Shown here piece after piece: positions 45,616 to 55,480 of a stretch of DNA of 64,000 bases; position 1 is the stretch's first letter; every line of letters begins with the position of its first letter. This stretch comes from Spirochaetota bacterium. GTDB taxonomy: Bacteria; Spirochaetota; UBA12135; COTS27. The stretch covers positions 1,118,534 to 1,182,533 of the forward strand of contig AP019861.1 in assembly GCA_013426755.1 (NCBI GenBank). Direction: 5' to 3'. The position numbers and the translations under genes were made by a program. The notes under the pieces are model-generated. The model was not told the origin of the DNA, did no database searches, and saw only the letters and a list, made by a program, of their open reading frames with translations.

Positions 45616-46599
45616 ATGCAGCTAAAACAGGTAAATAACGACAGGCGTAAAAATAGTAGTGATTCAAATATCCCAGCGGATAAGACCGAGGATAAGAAAT
45701 GGGCTGCTGCAGACACAATCAATGAATCCTCACCTGTCAAAGCAGATTTCTCATTGAAAATTGCTCTCCGTGACGGAAAGTCGATCATGCTATCACGACC
45801 CTATATTATGGGAATTTTAAACGTGACACCAGATTCTTTTTTTGATGGGGGCTTATTCAGCTCAGATAAAGCATTCTTTAAAAAAGTCAATGAAATGCTG
45901 TTATTTGGGGTTGATTTTATTGACCTAGGCGGCGAGTCAAGTCGTCCTGGTGCTAAACCTGTTTCAATTGCCGAAGAAAGACGCCGTGTCATTCCTAAAC
46001 TTAAACGTCTTAAGAAAAAATACCCGCACATCATCGTTTCTGTCGACACACGCAATGAACCTATTGCTAGCGAGGCTATTGACTGTGGGGCTGATATTAT
46101 CAATGATATTTCTGCAGGCGATGATTCTAACGGCGCCATGCTAAAACTAGTCGCTAAAACTCAAACACCTATCATTCTTATGCACAAAAAAGGACAACCC
46201 CAAACTATGCAGCAAAATGTCGCATATGATAATGTGGAAAGCGAAGTTTTTAGTTATTTAGAGCATAAGATAGCTTTGTTAAAAGAACTTGCATTAAGTG
46301 AAGACAAAATTATCATTGACGTAGGAATTGGTTTCGGCAAGGAACATCACCACAATATCACGCTTATTAAAAATCTTGATAAATTCAAAGCATTGGGACA
46401 TCCTATTTTAATAGGCGCTTCTATGAAGAGTCTTATCACGCATCTTACGGGATGTGATCCGAGTGAACGGCTTGCTGGGACACTGGGGGTGCATCTTGCT
46501 GCAATTGTCCATGGCGCTAATATCATTCGAGTGCATGACGTTAAATCCGCACGATATTCGCTAGCAGGCTTTCTTCCCATGCTGGGCGATTATGGATAG
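45616..46599 (+). CDS. folP: Dihydropteroate synthase
   Basis: A folate-pathway enzyme joining p-aminobenzoate and hydroxymethylpterin diphosphate. Signature motifs are YIMGILNVTPDSFFDGG and a pABA loop region with GGESSRPGAKPVSIAEERRRV. DTRNEPIA, NDISAG and the phosphate segment IIIDVGIGFGKEHHHN follow, then LIGASMKS. 327 residues including a 55-residue charged N-terminal extension not found in the usual enzyme. It is 580 bp ahead of cdaA. Confidence 0.95.
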   Translation: MQLKQVNNDRRKNSSDSNIPADKTEDKKWAAADTINESSPVKADFSLKIALRDGKSIMLSRPYIMGILNVTPDSFFDGGLFSSDKAFFKKVNEMLLFGVDFIDLGGESSRPGAKPVSIAEERRRVIPKLKRLKKKYPHIIVSVDTRNEPIASEAIDCGADIINDISAGDDSNGAMLKLVAKTQTPIILMHKKGQPQTMQQNVAYDNVESEVFSYLEHKIALLKELALSEDKIIIDVGIGFGKEHHHNITLIKNLDKFKALGHPILIGASMKSLITHLTGCDPSERLAGTLGVHLAAIVHGANIIRVHDVKSARYSLAGFLPMLGDYG

Positions 46600-47180
46600 A
46601 ATAGCCATTATTGATAGAATTCTCCTAAAAAGTCTTATTAAGTCTAGAAAACTCAAAAAAACCGAAAACACTTGAAAAAAACTCAAAAAACTCATAGGAC
46701 GCAAGAAAAACTCAAAAAATTCAAAAAACTCAAAGAACTTAAGGGACTCAAAGAAATTAAAGAACTTAAAGACTAAATTTTTATTGTAAAACACGGTTGC
46801 CATTGGAACAAACCCAATCAAATTGGAACAAACTAGATCAGAGAGGTCAAAGCTATCATTAAAATTGGCTCAATTTTACCAGTGAATTAACTTGTTCTAG
46901 GACTCGAAGACTAAATTTTTATTGTAAAACACAGTTGCTATTGGAACAAACCCAATCAAATTGGAACAAACCAGATCAGAAAGGTCAAGGTTATCATTAA
47001 AATTAGCTCAACCTAGAGAATTAACTTGTTCTCAGTCATAGAGACGAAATAAACCATTATTTTTGATTTTATTGTAATATTTAATGTAGCACTTAGTAGT
47101 ATTTAATGTAATATCTAATAAGTAGTATTATTTATAAGCATGATCGGAATGCTTTTTCTAACAATAATCGAAGAACACAC
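46600..47180. repeat. Repeat-rich gap with 138-bp tandem duplication before cdaA
   Basis: 46640-46770 has CTCAAAGAACTT-like microrepeats. A unit beginning GACTAAATTTTTATTGTAAAAC occurs at 46771 and again at 46909; the two copies of about 138 bp agree for most of their length. No gene. A regulatory sequence may be duplicated here. Confidence 0.85.
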
Positions 47181-47942
47181 GTGAATAAATATCTATCACT
47201 TCTAGCGGAACTCACATTGAGTAATGTCATTGACATTGCTATCGTAGCAATTATTATTTACGTGGTGTATGCTCAGGTTGCTAGAACACCTGCTTTGCCA
47301 GCTATTCAAGGTTTTTTCATTATTATATTTGTAACACTTCTATCAAGTATGTTTAATTTGACGACACTCAATTACATCTTAGAAAATGTCGTCTCAATTA
47401 TGCTTCTTTCTGTCATTATCTTATTCCCATCAGAAATTAGACGCGGACTGTATCGTATTAGTGGAACTACGGCCTTTAGAAAAGCATTGCGCTTAGAGAA
47501 CAAAAGCGTCAAAACTCTGCAATCTGTCCTTGGTTACTTCAAACGGCATAAAATAGGGGCTCTTATCCTCATTGAACGTCAGGATTCGCTCGCAAACATC
47601 GCTGAAACAGGAATCAAACTCAATGCCGATATGCAAGATTCAGTGCTGTATTCAATATTTCAAAAAAAATCACCCCTTCACGATGGGGCCATCGTCATTA
47701 AACGTAATAAAATCATTGCCGCAGCCTGTTATATCACCAATCTATCCTCAGCACTCCGTACCAATAAAAAATTAGGCACACGCCATCGCTCAGCACTCAG
47801 TGTAAGCGAACAATCAGACGCCTTTGTCATAGCTGTCAGCGAAGAAACAGGTTCTATCAGTGTCTTCATCCAATCTAAACTTTATAGCCCTATCAGTACA
47901 AAACGGCTAGGTGAATTACTACTTGCGTACTTCGGAGATTGA
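47181..47942 (+). CDS. cdaA: Diadenylate cyclase CdaA (DisA_N domain)
   Basis: Makes cyclic di-AMP from ATP. 253 residues: three N-terminal membrane helices (about 14-33, 40-60, 66-84) and the DAC domain with the DGA motif at 168-170 and the RHR motif at 201-203 (GTRHRSAL). The start codon is GTG. It precedes the YbbR-domain gene cdaR and follows folP; this folP-cdaA-cdaR grouping supports the assignment. Active-site residues are intact. Confidence 0.95.
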   Translation: MNKYLSLLAELTLSNVIDIAIVAIIIYVVYAQVARTPALPAIQGFFIIIFVTLLSSMFNLTTLNYILENVVSIMLLSVIILFPSEIRRGLYRISGTTAFRKALRLENKSVKTLQSVLGYFKRHKIGALILIERQDSLANIAETGIKLNADMQDSVLYSIFQKKSPLHDGAIVIKRNKIIAAACYITNLSSALRTNKKLGTRHRSALSVSEQSDAFVIAVSEETGSISVFIQSKLYSPISTKRLGELLLAYFGD

Positions 47943-48039
47943 AATTTGGAGATTGAAATGCATTATATTCTACAAATAACGCTATTTTTCAATGGTCTAA
48001 GGATGATTGTTTTGTAATGTTGTTAATGTATGAGATATT

Positions 48040-48180
48040 ATCAGGAATTTAACTTAATATCAGGAATTTAACTTAAAAATGTTTTTATCAGGAATTTAAC
48101 CTAAAAATGTTTTATAACATGAATGGTACGAATAGTACAAATAGTACAAATAGTAGAAATGGCACGAATGGTACGAAATT
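48040..48180. repeat. Short repeats at the 5' end of cdaR
   Basis: Copies of ATCAGGAATTTAACTTAA lie at 48040-48110. 48118-48178 is a run of ACGAATAGTACAAATAGT units that enters the cdaR frame, giving an N-terminus made of VQIV/MVR repeats. Confidence 0.7.
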
Positions 48181-49469
48181 CTAAATCTTCCTCTAGAAAA
48201 CCTAATAAGGCTAGATCGCGTAGCCCGCTAAAATCAGGTGCTTCCGCTCTCAAAAACCAGCGGCACCACTCCTTAAAAAAACAACAAGAACCACTAGCTC
48301 AGAAGATTCCATTTTTATTCAAATTAACGAGTTATAAAAAAAATCGCCGCCCCCCAATCGAAAAAACAACTCCCAATGAAGACGCAGAAGTCAATGAAAT
48401 TCAAACGCTTATCGATCTCATAAAAAATATTTTGCCCGTCGTAAGCAAGCGTATTAGAGAGATTGACTGGCGTGAGTTTTCTATATCTATTATTAGAGAC
48501 CATAAAGTCGCCAAACTTTTTTCAATTCTTGCCTCGTTATTTATCTTTTTTTATATGAAAGGGCAGGATATTACCGAGAAAAACCTTCTTATTCCGCTTA
48601 ACATTGTTAAAAATCAAGACCTCTCGATCGCTAATAAAATACCAGACGATATTACCGTTTTTGTCAGTGGAACTAAAGATGTCCTCTTAAACCTAGATGT
48701 CAATAGGATGTACGCCGAAATAGATATCACAACCGATGGTGAAGGCACGTACGTTTACAAACCCATTCTCAAAGGCTTCACCGATAATATCCAGGTCCTC
48801 CGTACTTCTCCAACGGAAATAGAAGTGACTATTTCTGCACTTGAACGAAAACTTATCGAGGTCATTCCTGAATTGATCGGCGCTCCACATCCCGATTATT
48901 ACCTCGTACGCTATTCGGTCAAACCTAGGCGCCTCTGGGTCACAGGTCCCAATGAAATTCTCTCCGACGTGACAACAATTCAAACTGAACCTATTAGCAT
49001 TGAAAACATAAAGTCCAATAAAGAGATTAACGTTCTTCTCAATAAATCTGTTCACCCCCTTATTAACGTTGACCGCACCAAGCAATTTTCCGTATTTCTC
49101 TACTTGCGATCAAAATTCGTCACAGAAACGATTGAAGGTACTTTTTTAGTTGAAACCGGCCTTCCTAAGGGAATCCTCTATACGCTAGATAGACCTAGTG
49201 TTAGAAAGATTAGCTTTGAAGTGCTCGAAGACTTTGTAGAAGATTTTGATGCTTATGAAAGTTTTTCTTTTTTTGTTCGTACAGACAACATTAAAGCCCC
49301 AGGTCAATATAAACTTGATATTGAAGTAGAAGCGATAACAGGAATTCGGTTTAAAAACTTCTTTCCTAAAACAACTGTGCTCGAAGTTAGAAGCTCCGCT
49401 AGGTCTATCATTAAAGAAAGTAGCGCACCTACAACGCCCACCGATAAGTCCTCTGCTAAAAATAATTAA
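48123..49469 (+). CDS. cdaR: CdaR/YbbR-domain protein
   Basis: A regulator partner of CdaA, with YbbR repeats. The N-terminal about 100 residues are strongly basic and low-complexity. A membrane helix (about 130-147, AKLFSILASLFIFFYM) precedes the extracytoplasmic part with two or more YbbR-like repeats: IPLNIVKNQDLSIA and IPDDITVFVSGTKD belong to the first. The true start is unclear; the frame begins in a repeat (MVRIVQIVQIVEMARMVRN). Ends with a Ser/Pro/Thr-rich tail. It follows cdaA by 180 bp. Confidence 0.8.
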   Translation: MVRIVQIVQIVEMARMVRNSKSSSRKPNKARSRSPLKSGASALKNQRHHSLKKQQEPLAQKIPFLFKLTSYKKNRRPPIEKTTPNEDAEVNEIQTLIDLIKNILPVVSKRIREIDWREFSISIIRDHKVAKLFSILASLFIFFYMKGQDITEKNLLIPLNIVKNQDLSIANKIPDDITVFVSGTKDVLLNLDVNRMYAEIDITTDGEGTYVYKPILKGFTDNIQVLRTSPTEIEVTISALERKLIEVIPELIGAPHPDYYLVRYSVKPRRLWVTGPNEILSDVTTIQTEPISIENIKSNKEINVLLNKSVHPLINVDRTKQFSVFLYLRSKFVTETIEGTFLVETGLPKGILYTLDRPSVRKISFEVLEDFVEDFDAYESFSFFVRTDNIKAPGQYKLDIEVEAITGIRFKNFFPKTTVLEVRSSARSIIKESSAPTTPTDKSSAKNN

Positions 49470-49665
49470 TGCTCTTTGAGTACTCTGGATGCTTTTTGTA
49501 CTTTTTGTACTTTTTGTGCTTTTTGGCTCTGCTTCTTAACGAATACACTTTTTTACTGCTCTAAGGAGTATTAAGGGATATTAAGAGAATAGGGTAGAAA
49601 CAGCAACGTCTTACAGCTAACTTCGACTCTAAGTTTGAATTGGGTTACGACCTCTAGAAAACGTT

Positions 49666-50577
49666 ATGATAGAAATTGATTTTGCAGGGATTCCATTTAA
49701 AACTCCGCTTGTCGGTGTTTCGGGGACTGCTGGCTATATCACCGATTTTAAACCTTTTACCGATATGAATGCCTTTGGTGGTATTGCTTTCAAATCAATC
49801 ACTCCGTTAAAAAGACAAGGCTCACCACCACCACGGGTCTGTGAATGTGAAGCAGGGTTTATCAATTCTATTGGTCTTCAAAATGATGGCATTGAAGCAT
49901 TTTTAACGTGCCATTATCCACGCGCTCAAGCTATACCCGTTCAGAAAATTGTCAATTTAGCTGCTTTTTCAATAGCAGATTTCACACACCTTGTCCGTAA
50001 AGTTGCTGAATTAGATGATATTGCACTCATTGAACTTAACGTAAGCTGTCCTAATGTCGATTACAATGGCAGGGATTTTGCTAGTGATAGCGGACTTTTA
50101 CGCGAACTTATCGTTTCTTGTACGCCGCTTAAAAAGGATAAACCGCTGATGATCAAATTATCTCCCCATGGCGCTGTTATCAGTGAATTGGCACTATTGT
50201 GTGAAAAATACGGCGCCGATGCGCTTTCACTTGTCAATACCTTTCGTGGAATGAAGATCAATATTGACACGTGGCAGCCATTCATCAAAAAAATTGTAGG
50301 TGGCTATTCTGGTATAGGCATTAAACCTATTTCGTTAGCTATGGTTTATGAAGCCGCACAGACCGTATCTATTCCTATCCTTGGTATAGGTGGTGTCACG
50401 TCTTATGAAGACGTTATTGAGTATATGCTTGCGGGTGCTTCATTGGTAGGTATTGGAACGGCGTCACTTATGAATCCTCGTATTCCTAAGCGTATCTTAA
50501 AAAGATTTAAAGCCTATCTGCATAATCGTGGGATTGTAGCCGCTGATCTTATTGGTGCGATGAAGGAATGTCCTTAA
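49666..50577 (+). CDS. pyrD: Dihydroorotate dehydrogenase, class 1B type
   Basis: Fourth step of pyrimidine synthesis, FMN-dependent. 303 residues. The catalytic base is Cys128 in ELNVSCPNV, as in class 1 enzymes. KLSPHG, NTFRG and GGVTSYEDVIEYMLAGAS (phosphate-binding) follow. The similarity is to class 1B (NAD-linked) PyrD, which needs a PyrK subunit; no pyrK is present in the window. No clear ribosome site before the ATG. Confidence 0.92.
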   Translation: MIEIDFAGIPFKTPLVGVSGTAGYITDFKPFTDMNAFGGIAFKSITPLKRQGSPPPRVCECEAGFINSIGLQNDGIEAFLTCHYPRAQAIPVQKIVNLAAFSIADFTHLVRKVAELDDIALIELNVSCPNVDYNGRDFASDSGLLRELIVSCTPLKKDKPLMIKLSPHGAVISELALLCEKYGADALSLVNTFRGMKINIDTWQPFIKKIVGGYSGIGIKPISLAMVYEAAQTVSIPILGIGGVTSYEDVIEYMLAGASLVGIGTASLMNPRIPKRILKRFKAYLHNRGIVAADLIGAMKECP

Positions 50578-50594
50578 GTGGACTAGCGATTGAT

Positions 50595-51404
50595 TTAATG
50601 AGATGTGATGGACAGATGATGTGGGCGAATAGGTATTTTTTGCTCGATAAGCGAATCTTTAATGGCTGCTACGGTGAAATTGTGTTTTAATCTAGGAGAG
50701 TAGAGCATGGATGAAATAATGGCTGCTGTGACGGGAGTTTGTGTAAAAACGGTTTGCAGGTGTTTTATCGTTCCTGCGCCACCTGAAGCGACCGTTGGAA
50801 CATTCACAGCGGTTGCGATTTGCTCTGTGATGGCTAAATCATAGCCTTGATGAGTGCCATCGTTATCGATGCTATTGATGACAATTTCACCTGCCCCTAA
50901 GTAAGCGCCTTTTCTAGCCCATGCGACAGCATCCATGCCGGTCATTGTCCGTGCGCCGTCGATGGCAACTTCATATCCGCTTGGAAATAGCCCGCATCTT
51001 TCTCGTTTGATGACTTGCATGCTGAGAACGATGCACTGCCGTCCGAATGCAGCTGCGCCTTCAGTAATAATATTAGGATTTCGTACCGCCATAGAATCAA
51101 TGCTCACCTTCTCGGCGCCCGCTTTAAGAGCTTGATGCATATCGCTAACACTTTTAATACCGCCTCCAACGGTAAACGGTACAAAGACCTCAGCAGCAAC
51201 CGCGCGGACAACTTCAAGGTTTAACATTCGCTTCTCAGCACTGGCCTTAATGTCATAAAAGATCACTTCATCAATTCCTTCATGATAGAGTTTCGCTGCG
51301 AGTGTCTTAGCATCTGCGATTTCAATATTGTTTTGAAATTGCTGTGCTTTGGTGACCTTATCACCGATCACATCAAAACAGGCAATGAGACGTTTAGTGA
51401 GCAT
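50595..51404 (-). CDS. hisF: HisF-type cyclase subunit with Gln at the catalytic Asp130 position
   Basis: The barrel subunit of imidazole glycerol-phosphate synthase. 269 residues. The N-terminal LIACFDV provides Asp11, and FYDIKAS, FTVGGGI, NSIDNDGT and ASGGAG are the expected phosphate and barrel motifs. The subtype resembles the group with NNVDIGDP and FPSGYEV (deltaproteobacterial). The residue aligned with catalytic Asp130 is Gln130 in VLSMQVIK, where close relatives read SMDVK. The nucleotide sequence reads CAA at that codon. hisH is 132 bp upstream on the same strand. Confidence 0.88.
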   Translation of the reverse strand: MLTKRLIACFDVIGDKVTKAQQFQNNIEIADAKTLAAKLYHEGIDEVIFYDIKASAEKRMLNLEVVRAVAAEVFVPFTVGGGIKSVSDMHQALKAGAEKVSIDSMAVRNPNIITEGAAAFGRQCIVLSMQVIKRERCGLFPSGYEVAIDGARTMTGMDAVAWARKGAYLGAGEIVINSIDNDGTHQGYDLAITEQIATAVNVPTVASGGAGTIKHLQTVFTQTPVTAAIISSMLYSPRLKHNFTVAAIKDSLIEQKIPIRPHHLSITSH

Positions 51405-51536
51405 GGAGTGGGTAACTTCTTTTTTAGGTATGAATCAATCGTTAATATTGTTTAGATGATGAATAGTATTCAAATGACGAGCATAACTTTAAAGCTGAAC
51501 AGAAGTCAAAAGAGTTCAATTAAGTGATAAGTGATT

Positions 51537-52157
51537 TTAAGAACGCGAAATATTGAAGTAGCCTAAGATATTAGCAAGCACTTTTAATCCAACAGGCCCG
51601 CTTTTCTCTAAATGAAATTGGGTTGCGACAATGTTTTCATAATGGATCATGGCTGAAAACGGCAGGCTGTATTGACTTCGCCCAATGACAAGCGCTGAGT
51701 TATCAGGATTTCCGTAGTAGGAGTTGACAAAGTAAAAATAGGGCTCTCCGCTAAGTCCAGTAAAAAACGGATGGTCGCGCTGCGTAGCAACAGCATTCCA
51801 CCCTATCTGTGGGACGCACACGCGCTTAGCATCAAATTTTTTAACTTTGCCATCAATGAGTCCCAAGCAACGCGTATTCTCTTCTTCGCTTTCTTCAAAC
51901 AATAACTGGTACCCGATACAGATACCGAGGAAAGGTTGCTTGGTTTCGCTAATATAAGATTTGAGGTGGTCTATGAGGTGTAGTTCTTTCAATGAAGTCA
52001 ATGTAGCCTTAGCAGAACCTACACCTGGCAAAATAACCAGTTTCGCATGAGCCAAATGACTAGGAGTTGTGAGAAATCGCGCTGAGAAACCTATTTTTTT
52101 TAGAGCATTATATACGCTGGGCGCATTTCCACCGTAGTAGTCAATGATATAAATCAC
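51537..52157 (-). CDS. hisH: Imidazole glycerol-phosphate synthase glutaminase subunit HisH
   Basis: The class-I glutamine amidotransferase that feeds ammonia to HisF. 206 residues. The catalytic triad is Cys80 (FLGICIGYQLLFE), His182 and Glu184 (TQFHLEKSG). The oxyanion strand is LPGVGS. IDYYGGN at 5-11 stands for the usual IDYxxGN. It heads the minus-strand hisH-hisF pair and diverges from mrp. Confidence 0.93.
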   Translation of the reverse strand: MIYIIDYYGGNAPSVYNALKKIGFSARFLTTPSHLAHAKLVILPGVGSAKATLTSLKELHLIDHLKSYISETKQPFLGICIGYQLLFEESEEENTRCLGLIDGKVKKFDAKRVCVPQIGWNAVATQRDHPFFTGLSGEPYFYFVNSYYGNPDNSALVIGRSQYSLPFSAMIHYENIVATQFHLEKSGPVGLKVLANILGYFNISRS

Positions 52158-52536
52158 GTTTCAATATCAACTTTTTTAATAGGGACACTTTAAATCGCTA
52201 ACGATACGACTTGCCAATCACAATTCATAAAAAACATTCACGCGTAACCTGGTAACACCCATTTTACGTGCCAATTCAAGTATATCATGACTTATTATAA
52301 AGCTTATCTAGATTATCGTACTATCTTACTAATCATATTTTATGAAAAATTTCACATTTATGCATGGTTATGCATTATATTATTAGTGGGGGATCATGAC
52401 TGGTGGTGAGTGCTTTGAGGGTTATTGAAGATTTTACTAGGATGCTAGGATGCAGCTTATTGATTTTATAAAAATACAGGCATTTTATAACAATTTATAG
52501 CAATATTTATAATCATTTATCATAATTATTGTACTT
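52158..52536. other. Divergent intergenic region between hisH and mrp
   Basis: AT-rich, with no gene and no strong repeat. It presumably contains promoters for both neighbours; no confident -35/-10 pair was found. Confidence 0.4.
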
Positions 52537-53964
52537 ATGGAACCATTGACCGAAGAAAATATACGTAAGAAACTCAGTGCCATTGAAGACCCAGACTTAA
52601 AGCAAGATATTGTAAGTGCGGGTTTTGTAAAAGAACTTCTTATCGAGGAAGGAAATGTTGCTCTCACGTTGGAACTGACAACACCTGCCTGTCCGTTTAA
52701 AGCAAGCTTTCGTGACCAAGCGACTAAGCTTATCCATACGCTAGCCGGTGTCAAAAATGTTACCGTCACGATAACTTCGCAATCCAAATCCAGTAGCAGT
52801 AAGCTTTTTGAAACCTCTACGCTTAAAACGGTCACAAGTATTATAGCCATTGCTTCCTGTAAAGGCGGAGTCGGCAAGTCAACGATAGCAAGTCTCCTAG
52901 CGTGCGAATTGGCGATGCGTGGCTATCGAGTTGGATTATTGGATGCGGATATATTCGGTCCTTCGCTCCCTACGTTATTTAATATTAAGCCCCACGGCGT
53001 TAAGATGAAGGATAAAAAACTTGTTCCATTGACACATGCGCTCATATCAAGTGAAAAATCACAGATTCTTAACCACCACAACGAACATTCTGCTAAAAGT
53101 AGCGATCCCAATTTAAAACAGGGTAGCGATTTAAAGGTAATGTCGTTTGGCTTCCTGTTAGGTGACGCACCAGCAGTGATGCGCGGAGCAATGGTTTCTA
53201 ACTACATCAGACAAATTTTACATACCGTTGCTTGGGGAGATTTGGATTATTTATTTATTGATCTTCCGCCAGGAACAGGAGATACGATTCTTACCCTAGC
53301 ACAATCTGTTCAGATCGACGGTGCTATCATTGTCACAACACCCGCTTCGCTATCATTAGTCGATGTTGCCCGGGGAATGTTAATGTTTGATAAAGTCAAT
53401 GTGCCTATTTTAGGAGTGATTGAAAATATGGCTTATTTCATGTGTGATAATTGTTCTAAAAAACACTACGTTTTTGAGAAAAGCAGTCATTCACTAGAAG
53501 AGAGATTTGGTGTTCAGACTCTTGTTCAAGTACCGCTTGTCTCAGGAGCAGACCAATTTTCCTTTGCACCCCAGTATCACATAGCGAGTACACTTAAACC
53601 GACTATTGAAACGATGATCGAAGCGACTGTGCGAAGAATTGGCATGGTAACAAAGGAAGGACGCTACACTCCAGATGTTTCTTACAATGAGAGGAATGTT
53701 ACGCTTGTCTTCCCAACGGGTGAAAAAATCACGCTTGCTAATGATTACCTTAGGTTTAATTGTCCGTGTGCGTTATGTCGCGATGAAACTTCGGGTGTCC
53801 GTAAAATCACGCGAGAACAAATCCCTCCCAATATAGCGGCAACTTCCGTCAAACCGCTAGGCAATTACGCATTGGCATTCACGTGGAATGATCGGCACAG
53901 TTCGGGTATTTATTCGTATCAGCTGCTTAAAAAATTGGCTTCAACAGAGCCCGTTTTACAATAA
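52537..53964 (+). CDS. Mrp/ApbC iron-sulfur carrier ATPase fused to DUF971
   Basis: 475 residues with three parts. An N-terminal MIP18-like domain (1-80) has Cys52 in TTPACPF. The P-loop ATPase has a deviant Walker A KGGVGKST at 109-116, a low-complexity Ser/Asn/His-rich insertion near 167-195, and the Cys303-x2-Cys306 pair that holds the cluster. A C-terminal DUF971 domain (about 380-470) contains FNCPCALCRDETSG. The layout fits a cytosolic carrier that inserts iron-sulfur clusters into target proteins. The DUF971 fusion is known from other lineages. Flanked by divergent hisH and convergent trkA. Confidence 0.9.
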   Translation: MEPLTEENIRKKLSAIEDPDLKQDIVSAGFVKELLIEEGNVALTLELTTPACPFKASFRDQATKLIHTLAGVKNVTVTITSQSKSSSSKLFETSTLKTVTSIIAIASCKGGVGKSTIASLLACELAMRGYRVGLLDADIFGPSLPTLFNIKPHGVKMKDKKLVPLTHALISSEKSQILNHHNEHSAKSSDPNLKQGSDLKVMSFGFLLGDAPAVMRGAMVSNYIRQILHTVAWGDLDYLFIDLPPGTGDTILTLAQSVQIDGAIIVTTPASLSLVDVARGMLMFDKVNVPILGVIENMAYFMCDNCSKKHYVFEKSSHSLEERFGVQTLVQVPLVSGADQFSFAPQYHIASTLKPTIETMIEATVRRIGMVTKEGRYTPDVSYNERNVTLVFPTGEKITLANDYLRFNCPCALCRDETSGVRKITREQIPPNIAATSVKPLGNYALAFTWNDRHSSGIYSYQLLKKLASTEPVLQ

Positions 53965-54054
53965 TAGCCGCCTCGCTAACTCGTGGAAGTTTAGTCTATT
54001 AATTTAGGGTATTAAAATTGTCTGGATTATGGCTTAGCAGGAGTAGAGATCGTA

Positions 54055-55407
54055 TCAGTTTAGAAGTTTAATGAGTTCTTTGCGATTGCCACTTAAAGAA
54101 GTGATTAGGATATGGTCTTCTGCTTTGAGAGTAGAAAAATCTTTATCGGCTTCATTGAGATAAATATGTCCGTTCCGCCAGACAGCAACGACGCGAAAAT
54201 CTTCATTGAAATCACGAATGCAAGTTAGAGATTTTCCCACCCACGGACTGTCAGGTTCTAGTTCTTTAATAATAGCCTTAGCATGGGAGCCCTTAATTAA
54301 GGTGAAATCTTTTTTTATGTTTTCATCGAAATAACGAAAGATCTCTTGCCCAGCCAATTCGGACGGACAGATAATGTTTTCATAGTTAAGCCGTCTAAAA
54401 AATCTAACTTTATCGATGCCATGGACGATGGGGGCTATTCTTGTTAAGCCTGATTCTTCGGCATTGAGTGCGTAGGTGAGATTATCGGCGTCGTCTTCAC
54501 TAGCACAGATAAAGATACTGTTAGGACTGAGACGGGCTTTTTTTATTTGTGAATACTTAGCGGGGTCAATATTGATGACATTAAGGGTTGGGAAATCTTT
54601 TTTTATGTCCTGGGCGATAGTTATGTTTTTTTCTAATAAAGTGATTGCATTAAGCCGTTTCCCAAATAAATGCAGCGCACTGAGTACAGGTTTGCTCACT
54701 CCAGCAATGTAAATATGATTCTTCTTTTTAAGTTCTTTTTCATAAAGATCACTGATTGTGTCCATTACTTTATTTTTGACACTAGCAATGATAATATCAT
54801 CGCCTGCCGTGAGGACATTGTTTTTGCGATGATGGGTGTCTAGGACATTGACGTTATTACGGTAAATGGCAATGACGCTCAGTTTATTTTTAAATATTTT
54901 ATCGAGTTTTTTGCCGCTCAGATTGCTATTTTCTGTGACGCTGAGTTTGGCTATTTGTAGTTTTGTGGCAAAGTAGCTGTCTATGATGACGTTTTCATTT
55001 TCGAGTAGGGTGGCGGTGAGTTTAAATCCTGCCAACCGACTGGGTGAAACGAGCCAGTCAACGCCTAAGTATTTTTCTAGCTCTTCTACTTCGATGGGGA
55101 AGATATCTTCTGAATAAACTCGGGCAACACATCGCTTAGCACCGAGCCGTTTAGCGATCTGACACCCTACAATGTTCACACTGTCAATATTGCTACAAGC
55201 TATAAAAAGGTCACAAGCAGCAACATTAGCCTGCCGTAAATTGTAATGCGATAGCATATCTCCTTTAACAAAGAGAATATCGTCATTTTCCAATTCTTTT
55301 AATTTATTAGCGTCTGCCTCGATAAGCGTAATATTAGCATTCTCTTCGATAAACTGGTCGAGAATAAACCTTCCAACCGTTCCCACCCCAGCAATTACAA
55401 CAAACAT
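54055..55407 (-). CDS. trkA: Trk-type potassium uptake NAD-binding protein TrkA
   Basis: A cytosolic regulator of the Trk potassium transporter, 450 residues. Two KTN Rossmann and two TrkA_C domains are expected. The first KTN motif is VIAGVGTVGRFILDQF near 4-19, followed by the acidic NAD-ribose end LIEAD. The second KTN starts with HIYIAGVSKPVLSAL near residue 233, where the glycine motif is weakened. Convergent with mrp; the phosphatase gene is 74 bp upstream on the same strand. No trkH in the window. Confidence 0.88.
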   Translation of the reverse strand: MFVVIAGVGTVGRFILDQFIEENANITLIEADANKLKELENDDILFVKGDMLSHYNLRQANVAACDLFIACSNIDSVNIVGCQIAKRLGAKRCVARVYSEDIFPIEVEELEKYLGVDWLVSPSRLAGFKLTATLLENENVIIDSYFATKLQIAKLSVTENSNLSGKKLDKIFKNKLSVIAIYRNNVNVLDTHHRKNNVLTAGDDIIIASVKNKVMDTISDLYEKELKKKNHIYIAGVSKPVLSALHLFGKRLNAITLLEKNITIAQDIKKDFPTLNVINIDPAKYSQIKKARLSPNSIFICASEDDADNLTYALNAEESGLTRIAPIVHGIDKVRFFRRLNYENIICPSELAGQEIFRYFDENIKKDFTLIKGSHAKAIIKELEPDSPWVGKSLTCIRDFNEDFRVVAVWRNGHIYLNEADKDFSTLKAEDHILITSLSGNRKELIKLLN

Positions 55408-55480
55408 TGGTACTTCTATCCAGTAACAAACAGTAAAATCTTGATAGCAACAGCCTTGTTTAGAAAGCAGTTTTTACTTA

